From Adiantum capillus-veneris (lineage: Eukaryota; Streptophyta; Polypodiopsida; Polypodiales; Pteridaceae): a DNA stretch of 64,000 bases. The stretch spans positions 168,463,740 through 168,527,739 of the forward strand of contig CM043944.1 in NCBI GenBank assembly GCA_014529385.2. The letters are read 5' to 3'. The position numbers and the translations under genes are program-made. Below the pieces are notes generated by a model. The model was not told the origin of the DNA. It saw only the letters and a list, made by a program, of their open reading frames with translations, and ran no database searches. This document shows, one piece after another, positions 55,746 through 64,000 of this stretch; the first letter of the stretch is position 1, and the number at the start of each line of letters is the position of its first letter.

Positions 55746-56745
55746 AAGTGTTCTTATTATCCTAAGACTTGGAAATGAAAACTTTTCACCATTTGACAAC
55801 ACCATAGGCTAGAACATTGTATAATAAGACCCTAAATCAAGTTTGGTATGATCTCAAGTTTTAAGTTATCAATTAAAGCTAGAATTCACTAAAGTCTAAT
55901 TGTAGACACAAAATTTGGCCTAAAAACATGGAAACTAAACCAAAATGCATGAAACTTGATGAGTGACTTGTTTATTAGTATAAATATCTAGTACAAGTCA
56001 AAAAATTGAAGAAAAGCCTTCATTCCTACTCAAATGATAATAAGTGTGCTTATTATTCCTGCCCTAAAAATTCAATTTTTTGGATTTTTTTCAAAGGGGA
56101 TTGGATCTAGGGTAGTTATAGAGTACTTGTCTAAAGTTTCATGTAATTTGGAAGACTTTTGAATTGCATAGCCACTTGAATTACATCTAAAACTGCCAAA
56201 CTCAAAAATTGTTCGGAGATTGAGCTAATTTTGTCCAAAAATTAAAAATCCTCATTCAGAGCTATTGAACACACGCTTAACTAGTGGGGATCAACAAAAG
56301 TGAAAATTAGTGTTATTTTGACTTAATAGATAAAAAGTGTGCTTATCGTCTCCTCCTAGCTAGAGAGGTTATTTTTTATGTTTTTTGGTTGTTAAGGTTA
56401 GTAGATCTATCATACAAATACCCTAAAAATTTTGAAATCACTTAGACATTGTTTGTGACTAGAAATTGAGTTTTTAGGAAATTGAAGATTGCAGATTGTT
56501 CTTTGACTACTTTGGTAGAATTGAAGCTGAATTTTTTTACCAGGAGTCTTTGTACATCTTTGAAGTTAATATACTAACTTAGATACTCTTGATTGTACAT
56601 GAGTGATCGAGATCAAACTTGAAAGACATATTTAGGAATTTTGGGAATTATTCAACTCCCATTTTAAAAAATGAGATTTGAAATTGTAGTATTTTGTGTT
56701 AAGTGTGACCTCATGGTTGTTTGTAGGGACCCATTGTGCCATATA
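55746..56745 (+). other. Continuation of the diverged leader, with a palindrome
   Basis: At 56036-56057 ATAATAAG and CTTATTAT pair around TGTG, with a decayed relative at about 56328-56350 (300 bp on). This resembles the leader arrays of the other two elements in spacing, but not in the CGCG centre. No gene. Confidence 0.5.
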
Positions 56746-56749
56746 AACT

Positions 56750-57075
56750 GAACTACTAGTACTGGGGGCTCAAACTTAAGTTCAAGTCTCACTTGTTGCT
56801 ACTATGTGGGATTTTAAGAAGTGCATTTAATTTGAGTTCGAGCCTCACATGGCTCACTTAAACTAACAGGTGGACACACTCAAACTTAGTTCAAGGCACT
56901 AACACACGGATGTGAGACTCAAACCTAAATTCACTCCTCACTTAGTGTTGCTCTATAGATATTAAGAGGAAGTTTGAAGATAATTAAAGCATCACAAGCC
57001 TCACTTAAACTAGCAAGTGGGCATGAGGCTTAAACCTAGTTTAAGACAACTCTATGTGACTAGAGGATGGTATCA
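56750..57075. repeat. Degenerate repeats around CTCAAACTTAAGTTCAAG
   Basis: Five imperfect phrases of the type 'ctcaaacttaagttcaag tctcac' with about 60-80 bp spacing, related to the array at 20530-21240. Confidence 0.6.
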
Positions 57076-57339
57076 TGAATTGACCCTTTAAAATATAGCC
57101 ATATCCTCTACACATAGATAATATTGTTGTGTTTTTGTATACACAATGACAAATCATTTGGAAGCATGACTTTAACATTCGGATAAGGAAGAGTAACTAT
57201 AAATAAATAACACTTTCATCAAACATTGCACTAATAAAAGCAATACATTTTCTATAAAATTAAGACATTTTAAAGGGAGGCCAATGGAATCAAAAGCATC
57301 ATCAAAGAGTACAATGTTAAGAAACTAAGATAACAAATG

Positions 57340-58250
57340 TTATTCTAGGGTTCACAAGGCACCCTGCTCCTGCACCCTACAGCCTGTGAGACCGTGGAGT
57401 AGGAGGCTCAGGGTGATGCTACGATAGAGCGGGGAGTCTGAGCAGATCGTGCTGCTAGGGGTAGGGGGCATTTGTGGAGCATGACTGTCTCTGCATGCCG
57501 GCCTTGATTTTTGTCTCTATGGGAGAGGTTGCTCCACCCACCTCCCCCCTGCGAGGGGAATTGACAACTAGATCTAATGAGTCCCGCCCTTGGGCATCCT
57601 CTGTTCGTGTGGCAGGTGGTAGAGGACTTGGTGGCAGCAAGGGCTATCTTCGTAGGGGTGTGTCTCCCCTTTGTAAGCATACTTTTCACTGGTTTGGTGT
57701 TGATCAGTGGTGATGGTTCAATGTTCTACTCCCACTTGGTAGCTTTTTGCAACGAACGCCTCTTTCTATTGGCATCTATGTTTGAATCTTGTTTGTGATG
57801 GTGTTTTTAGTTGGTGGCTCTACATGTAGGCTCTCCCGAGGCAGGCAGTTGTTTGCTGGTGGCAGCGGTACTGTTTGGTGGAACTCCAAAAGGCCTTGTT
57901 GGTGATGGGCTGTTGGTGATGGGGATGGTAGGCCCCACCCATTTGGATTTTTTTGGTTTCCTCTTCTACTTGGTTTTTGTGTCGTTTCATCTCATCGGGG
58001 TGGATCCCCTATGCTAACCATTATAACTTTTTGATGATAGTTGAGTTGTTTTAGCCTATGAGGGGGTCTCTGCTTGGTGTGGCTGCAACCTCTGGTTGAT
58101 ATAGCTGAATGGTTTATGGTTGTCATGATCTGTAAGGTGTCTCTAGTCTGTTGTATCTGGGACCCGGGGCTCGTGTGAGCTCGGGATGGTAGGTAATTTT
58201 TTTGGTTTTATATATCTTTTCACCCACCTATTGTGGGTTTGGCAAAAAAA
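57340..58250 (+). mobile_element. Probable LINE/SINE insertion with poly(A) tail
   Basis: A block of 0.9 kb, richer in G and C than its neighbours, ends in A10 after TTGTGGGTTTGGC. AAACTAAGATAACAAATG (57322-57339) before it and AAACTAGGATAACAAATG (58251-58268) after it differ at one of 18 positions, a typical non-LTR target duplication. It has no RT motif, so it is a 5'-truncated LINE or a SINE. Its short ORFs are unconvincing. Confidence 0.65.
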
Positions 58251-58268
58251 AAACTAGGATAACAAATG

Positions 58269-58639
58269 AGCAACAAAATTGGACTTGTTCACAAGCCCTT
58301 ATTACTAAAGCAATTTTCATGTTGAGGGGATCTCAAATGAGGATGGTGTTTAGAAACACCAAGATAACAAATGTAGAACAAAAAGATATTAACACTTGTA
58401 TTCCTAGTTATGTAGGCAATCCATATTTACAGTAAGATAAATGTGAGCTTTGAAGCAATATCAAACGGATAAGCTAATACATATGTGTCTTTAAACATTG
58501 TGTTTCCTCTTGTAGATACTTTGTTTCTCGAATGCAATACAATTCATTTACTAGAGTGCTACAAGTATATCCACAATTGTCTTTGCATACATCAATCTAG
58601 GTAGACATGCAATTGTTGTTCCCCTAAAAAAATTTAATC
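58269..58639. other. Stretch without a recognisable gene
   Basis: AT-rich; the phrase AAGATAACAAATG occurs once more at about 58359. No LTR or primer site was found for the element that follows. Confidence 0.4.
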
Positions 58640-58699
58640 TCTTCACTTGATAGGTTCCACAATTTTGCAAACCGAAGTATATCTGTGCATATTCCACAA

Positions 58700-59390
58700 T
58701 TTGAGTGGCATACGCTTGGTATGCACGTTGTGAATGACGAAGCAAAGCTTCATGTATTTCCTCTTGCACTCAAAGGAAAAGCTATGAGTGGTTTGAAGGT
58801 TTAGAGGAAGACAAAAAGCAAACATGGGAGCAGGTGAAACTGGCAATTTTTGACAGGTTTGGAAAGAAACTAACCGCAACAAAAACGACAACAGAATTGA
58901 GAGGTTTGTAGCAAGATGTTCATGCTAACTTTAAAGCGTTTTTGCAACACTTCAGAGGACTATGGGTGCAATTGGAGGCAGCATGCCAAGTACCTCCAGG
59001 GCATTCTTTTAAAGTGCATCAGTTTATGCATTGTCTCCATCCAAGTGTAAGGGCGAAGGTCAATCAAGAGGATCCTGCTACATTTGAAAGAGCTGTGGAA
59101 ATTGCCGAGGCCAAGAGCAAGAAGATCAAGAGAAGGTGGGAGCAAGGCATGACACACGCTGAGCCAGTTGTGGTGCAACCAATGGTCCCTGTGGCAATGG
59201 GGATGATAGAGTGGAGTGAGTGGTTCAAGGTCCAGATCTTGTTACGGACCAGGTGTTGCATGATCTTGCCGATCAGTTGCAAGAATTAAGAATTAACATA
59301 ATAAATAGGAACCAAAGAGAAGAGCGGCCAGCTCAAATAGTTAGGGGACGAAGGCTACAAGGTAGATGCTACAATTGTGATGAAGAGGGT
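58700..59390 (+). pseudogene. gag: Gypsy gag with zinc knuckle
   Basis: Gag domain landmarks: MHVVNDEAKLHVFPLALKG, WEQVKLAIFDRFGKKL, LRGL*QDVHANFKAFLQHF (TAG at 58909 where Gln fits) and HSFKVHQFMHCLHPSVRAKV. The longest open part is 58942-59289 (115 codons). The zinc knuckle at about 59371 reads RCYNCDEEG, then a TAG at the usual His position and Phe for the last Cys. Confidence 0.85.
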
Positions 59391-59824
59391 TAGTACGCCC
59401 CTGATTTTCCTGAACCACCAAGAGAGAGAGGAGGGATATACCCCTTATATGGACGTGGTTGAGGGAGAATAGAAGAAAATCATCAAGAGCGGGCACTAGA
59501 AGCACCACCGCCGCAACAACAACCGCAACCATTGCCTGGAAATGCAGAAGGTAGAGCTATTAACATATTACCCTTGAGCATCAAGATGTGGATGTTTTGG
59601 CCAATAAGAGAGCTAGGCATGATAGGGAGAAAGAGACAGAATTAGAAGAGAGGGAAACAAGAGCAAGGAAAGGAAAGGCTAAGGTAGAAGACAAACCAAG
59701 GAGTAGCAAGAGGCAGCAAAGAAGGAAAATTGATCCAAAGGACTACCTCCTTGGCCAAGGTGTTGAAGACTATGATATTGTCAACAACATACAAAATCAA
59801 ACAACAAATATATCTTTTGGTTAG

Positions 59825-60566
59825 TTGGTGGTTTTGAATGCTAAATTGAGGAGGCAGTGGACCAAGTGTGTGAGTACGCGGCTTCCTTCCAAAAAGGAAA
59901 AGCATCAAAGCATGGTTTCATCCTTGAGGGTTGGTCACCCAGTGGATATGGTGCCAATAGTTGAAGCTATGCTGGGAAAGAAGACGAAAGTGCAAGCATA
60001 TGTGGATGGTGGTGCCCAAGTGTGTGTCATGACCGAGGCTATCATGAAAGAAGCAGGCATCAAGATGTCAGTGGAATGCTTCAATCCGTATGAGGATGGC
60101 CAACCACAAAAAGGCAAGGTGTCTTGGAATAGCTAAAGATGTGAAGATAAAAGTCTTGGGGACTGAGTGCTTGGTTGATTGCTATGTGATGCAAGCGGGT
60201 GAGAATGCTTATCCGATCATTTTAGGGAGGCCATGGCTTATAACCCTTGGTGCTAAGAAGAATTGGGGCACGAGCTTGATCACCATCCCGGACAAAGAGA
60301 AAGAAAGGACCATTGTCTACAACATGAAGACACATGAGATCCATACACAGCCCCTATTGGAGATGCAAGATACAGATTCGACGGAAACTACATCATACAA
60401 TAGTGATGCTTCGTCTACATCATTAAAAAAAAGTGTAGAGGAAGGCTTGATGCAATTATTTCTTGATCTATTTAGGGTAAGTGTTGAAAAGGAAGCATCG
60501 ATGCATGATGTGAAGGTCAAGGAGGAGAAGGATAGTCCAAAAGCAATTGTAGGCCTGCCAAAGTGA
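59825..60566 (+). pseudogene. Gypsy aspartic protease
   Basis: YVDGGAQVCVM at about 60001 is the catalytic loop (D-G-G-A in place of D-S-G-A). A one-base shift near 60110 leads to the stretch 60090-60566, which has AYPIILGRPWL at about 60209, the conserved protease flap-end motif, and an acidic linker to RT. Confidence 0.82.
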
Positions 60567-61474
60567 ACGCAAGGAGCATGCTAGGAGAGGACTTGACAGA
60601 GAAAGAAAAAAAGGAGTATGAAGACATGTTCACGGAGTTTCCAAAGCTATTCGCCACTAAATATATAGAGTTGCAAGGAGCTAAAGGAGTCGAGCATAGA
60701 ATCAATCTAAAAGAAGGTGCTAAGACAAAGGTTCAAAAGCTTAGGAGGTCAGGGGTCATTCATGAGAAGGCACTTCATGAAGAGGTGACGAAGATTTTGG
60801 AAGCAGATTTCATCTTTCGAGTGGAAGAGTCCGAATGGGTCTCTCCAGTTGTTATTGTGCCCAAGAAGAATGGAAGATTTAGGATATGTGCTGATTTCAA
60901 ACCTTTGAATGCTGCCACAAAAAGGAATCATTATCCACTACCCTTCCTAAATGAAATCCTCAATAAGGTTGCAGGTCATGAATGTTACTCAATCATGGAT
61001 GGATTTTCTGGCTACTTTCAGATCTTGATAGCAATTGAAGATCGATTGAAGATGACCTTCATTACTCCTTGGGATTGTTTTACGTACAAAAGAATGCCTT
61101 TTGGGCTAGTTAATGCATATGCTACCTTCTAAGGATGGATGAATAGAGTGTTTGGTCCCTACTTGGGTAAGTTCATTTGAGTTTTCATGGATGACATTGG
61201 ATGTTATAGCTCCAGGGTCACACATTTGGAGAAGCTGAGGTTGAGTTTTGAAAGGCTTCAACAAGAGGGTGGACAACTCAACCCAAAGAAGTGTAAGTTT
61301 GCTCATGCCAGAGTCCATTTACTAGGACATGTGGTTTCCCAAAATGGAATCAAAGCCGACCCAAATAAAGTTAAGGCTTTGCTGCTTATGGATCCACCCA
61401 CCAACACAAAGTATTTGGCATCATTTGTGCATCAGCTTAGGTACTTGTCACGTTGTTTTTGGATGCTATGTTAG
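60563..61474 (+). pseudogene. Gypsy reverse transcriptase
   Basis: WVSPVVIVPKKNGRFRICAD (residues 92-111 of the stretch starting at 60563), PLNAATKRNHYPLP, DGFSGYFQI and TYKRMPFGLVNAYATF lead to a TAA (61130; Gln fits) and TGA (61178). The catalytic box reads FMDDIG at about 61184, and then KCKFAHARVHLLGHVVSQNG (thumb region). Both catalytic aspartates of the box are present; stops and not substitutions inactivate it. Confidence 0.9.
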
Positions 61475-61850
61475 TATGTGTATCCTCTCTAGAAATTGAG
61501 TCAAAGAGTTCAAGAGTTTGAGTGGAATAAAGACATGCAATAGGCTTTTGATGGTATCAAGGAGGTATTGTGTGCTTTACCAACAATGAGTCTCCCGACT
61601 TGCAATGGATTTTCTATGTATCTATTAGTGTGGGGTCAGTAGCTTTTGGGTCGGTTCTCTTACAAAAGCAAGGAAGGAACTTCAAGCCAGTTTATTTTGA
61701 GAGCAAGATGAAGAAGATAAACGAGTTCTCCTACACGGAAATAAAACAGTGTATATTTGCCTTGGTTCTTACTGTTGCAGGTTCAAAACCTATCTATTGC
61801 CCCAAAAGTTCTATGTGCTCACCACATCAAACCTTTTGCTGGATGTAGTA
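61475..61850 (+). pseudogene. First RNase H domain
   Basis: The connection region reads PL*KLSQRVQEFEWNKDMQ*A with TAGs at 61472, 61490 and 61541, the last two at positions where Gln is usual. The stretch 61570-61848 contains FGSVLLQKQGRNFKPVYFES and NEFSYTEIKQCIFALV, typical of Gypsy RNase H. A frameshift near 61780 follows. Confidence 0.8.
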
Positions 61851-62450
61851 CAACATTTGAAGCCTAGCAAGCGCATCTTAAAGTGGATTTTGGAGATTCA
61901 AGAGTATGAGTTTGAGTTTAAAGTGGATCATTATGTTAAAGCTCACTTGGCAAACATAGTGGTACATAAGGGAGGGGAGCTTCTATCTTACCCAAGGGTT
62001 GACAAGGATGATCATGAAGAGGAAGTAGATATTACAGATGCGTATACAATGATGTTTGATGGTGCATACATGAAAGTTATTCAAAAGGTAAGTGGTGGGG
62101 TAGTCATTAAGAACCCAAAAGGTGATGTAATCTTTTCTAGAGCTTACGATCTTGATGAAGCTGAAAGTAACAATGAGGCTGAGTATCTCATGCTTTTCCT
62201 TGGGTTGAAGCAGTGTGTTGAGTTTGGATTGAAGAGGGTTGCAAAAGGGGATGCGTTGCTAGTCATGAATTAGTTGTTTGGTTTGTGGAATGTTAAGAAA
62301 TACAATTTGAAGAAGTGGTTCTATGGCATCAAGAAGCTTTTGCATGAGTTTGAGAAGATACAATTTAAGCATGTTCCTCGTGAGAAGAATAAAGAAGCTG
62401 ATGAATTGGCTAGGGACAAGTTGGATGCCTTGGTAGATTCTTTAAAGATC
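61749..62450 (+). pseudogene. Second RNase H domain (Tat type)
   Basis: After EYEFEFKVDHYVKAHLANIV comes a complete second RNase H fold: MMFDGAYMKV (first Asp), SGGVVIKNPKGD, SNNEAEYLMLFLGLKQ (Glu), a GDAL segment, a TAG at 62271 (LVMN*LFG, where Gln is the usual residue), then FKHVPREKNKEADELA (final Asp). This second domain marks Tat-lineage plant elements. Confidence 0.85.
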
Positions 62451-62454
62451 AAGG

Positions 62455-63389
62455 AAGCCTTGTATGCAAGAAGGGAATCATTCCAAGATGTAGAATTATT
62501 TCTTGGTAAAGGAAAATGTCCAGAGGGCATGTCAAAGGTTCGACGTAAGAGAATAGTTGCAAAACCAAGAAACTACACATTGGTAGGTGAGGATCTCATG
62601 CTTTATGGCAAGGATAGAATTTTGAGAAAAGTGCCGTACAAAGAAGAGATAGGCTTGATTTTGGAGCACTGCCATAAAAAAACAGGCCATCAAGGCAAGT
62701 ATCAGGTTGTATTTTGTATTTCGAGAGCAGGTTACTGTTGGTCCTCTATGATGAGAGATGCTTATTTTTTGTGCAAGTCATGCCATGAATGCCAAGTGTT
62801 TGCAAATCAAAAGGTTTTCGCTGAGCCTCAAAAAGCTATAATGTCTTTTGATGCATTTGCAAAATGGGGAGTGGATGCTATAGGTCCTATGCCACGGACC
62901 AACAATGGCAAAAGGTATATCCTTGTGGTTGTGGACTATTTGACAAAATGGGTGGAGGCAAGAGCGGTAAAAGATGTAACAGTGGGAAGAGTGGCCTCTT
63001 TTTTGTATGAACAGGTGTGTTGCAGGTTTGGAGATCCTATGGTTATCATTTTTTATCGTGGACCAGGGTTTAGAGGAAAACTTGTAGCTGCTCTCATGGA
63101 GAAATTGAAAATTCAGCATAGGCATTCTTCTCCTCACTACCCACAATGCAATGGGTTGGTTGAGAACTGCAATGGTCAAATTGTGAAGATGCTATCAAAG
63201 TATGCTAGAGAGCATCCTAAAGAGTGGGACCTGGACTTGGAAAAGTGTTTGTGGGCTTATAGAACTGCGTATAGAGTGTCAACACAGTTTACACCATATG
63301 AACTTGTTTATGGAAAGGAAGCTCTTATGCCCATACAGGTGCACTTTGAAGCCTTGAAGTTGTTGTGCAGAAATGCAAGGTTCGCATAA
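62455..63389 (+). pseudogene. Gypsy integrase
   Basis: Zinc-binding module HCHKKTGHQGK...CKSCHECQ (about 62668-62790), core WGVDAIGPMP (first Asp), then VVDYLTKWVEARAV. The second catalytic Asp is lost: the motif reads IIFYRGPGF where D-x-G-x-x-F is expected (63047). The Glu motif is intact in PQCNGLVENCNGQI. It ends with WAYRTAYRVSTQFTPYELVYG. Confidence 0.9.
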
Positions 63390-63432
63390 TGACAAGCTGC
63401 AGGAAAGAATTCTTTCTCTAGAGTTGTTGTGA

Positions 63433-63730
63433 ATGAATAGAGAGAAAGCCAGTGATTATTATCTTCAACAAGCAGAGACAAGGATGGAGAAAATGAATAA
63501 GAGGCTGCCAAAGAAAGAGATCAAAAAGGGAGATCTAGTGATGAAGTATGATTCTCTCTTGGATTTTACTTTTCAAAATAATTTGAGGGACAAATGGTTG
63601 GGTCCATACAGAGTGAAGCATGTATTTCCTAATGGCACCTATGAGTTGGAAAATTTGTCAGGGGAATGTTTACGCTATAGAATAAATGGTTATAGGTTAA
63701 GAAATATTTTGCGAGGGATGTGGTTCCAGA
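63433..63730 (+). pseudogene. Integrase C-terminal tail
   Basis: RMEKMNKRLPKKEIKKGDLV and DKWLGPYRVKHVFPNGTYEL, then GYRLR: the usual C-terminal domain after a Gypsy integrase core, without a chromodomain. A frameshift and stop (63390-63440) separate it from the core. Confidence 0.8.
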
Positions 63731-64000
63731 TGCAAATAGTCCCTTGGTTGAGCATAAATGCTCTACCTAGAGGGTGGGCAATGATGATAAACCACTTTTG
63801 GTGTGTACAAAGTAGTGCATATATGCATCGTCATATGTACAAAAGGATGTAAATACATGCATTTGGGAGATTTGCAAAGTGGTTTTGAGTTTCAAACATG
63901 GTGTAATGTGTGCACATTATAAATATCATGCTTGTGTGCCAACGGTCGGGCACAAGCACATGTTTGGACAAGGTATCAAAGTCTTAGAGATGGTTCCAAG
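63731..64000. other. End of window, no gene seen
   Basis: Possibly the start of a 3' non-coding region. GGTATCAAAGTC at about 63970 resembles a tRNA-iMet primer site but is too weak to call. Confidence 0.4.

Larger units (their letters stand above)
58640..63730 (+). mobile_element. Decayed Ty3/Gypsy element, Tat-like, LTRs not found
   Basis: Gag, zinc knuckle, protease, RT, RNase H, a second RNase H, integrase and the C-terminal integrase tail occur in Gypsy order on the plus strand over 5.1 kb. Two RNase H domains, the second of plant 'archaeal-like' type, point to the Tat group. Many in-frame stops and a few frameshifts make it inactive. No LTRs were recognised before 58640 or up to the window end at 64000. 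Confidence 0.88.

Noticed and set aside
57408-58017. Protein-coding gene in the G/C-rich block
   Set aside because: ORFs on both strands are short and without domains; the block fits a non-LTR insertion with poly(A) and duplication.
63960-63985. Primer-binding site at the window end
   Set aside because: GGTATCAAAGTC has several mismatches to the tRNA-iMet site, and no LTR end could be placed next to it.

Overview
This is a repeat-dense stretch of a land-plant nuclear genome. Evidence for a plant is the primer-binding sites (tRNA-iMet and tRNA-Asp types), a Tat-like Gypsy polyprotein with a second RNase H, a flotillin fragment with plant-type sequence and a plant lipid-transfer-protein-like exon. 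The species cannot be told from sequence alone. I see no rRNA or tRNA genes, no CRISPR array and no intact single-copy gene. Nearly everything is retrotransposon, DNA transposon, captured gene fragment or simple repeat, with (GA/CT)n unusually common.

Layout. 1-12942: a plus-strand LTR element with a tRNA-Asp primer site, arranged LTR-internal-LTR-internal-LTR. The middle LTR is split by a 1.67 kb foldback DNA element (3125-4797). The internal region has no recognisable reverse transcriptase; it has a leader full of CGCG-centred palindromes and a decayed coding region of unfamiliar repeats. 13947-19501: a complete Ty1/Copia element (192-bp LTRs, GGTAG target duplication) whose single gag-pol frame is broken only by in-frame stops. 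22016-35335: a minus-strand LTR element (AAGGG duplication) encoding gag and protease but no visible reverse transcriptase; its leader again carries palindromes. Inside it, 25664-28741 is a probable Pack-MULE (9-bp duplication ACTGCTATC) carrying a kinase-like gene fragment and, upstream of that, six hairpins sharing one loop sequence. 35341-43690: simple repeats, a flotillin fragment, a solo LTR (40011-40968) and a lipid-transfer-protein-like exon. 43690-58640: relics of Copia-like elements on both strands, a third tRNA-Asp-type LTR element split by a small minus-strand element, and a probable LINE/SINE insertion. 58640-63730: a decayed Ty3/Gypsy gag-pol (Tat-like, two RNase H domains).

Most notable observations: (1) the hairpin array at 26291-26710, with paired stems of different sequence around a shared loop; (2) regularly spaced palindromes in the leaders of two different LTR elements, with different sequence but the same CGCG centre; (3) the same two elements share unusual protein motifs (Y-x-D-x-x-G-x-x-Y and W-[IV]-P-K) and lack visible RT, suggesting one lineage of non-autonomous elements; (4) premature stops in several elements are mostly TAG where glutamine (CAG) fits, as expected from deamination of CHG-methylated cytosine.
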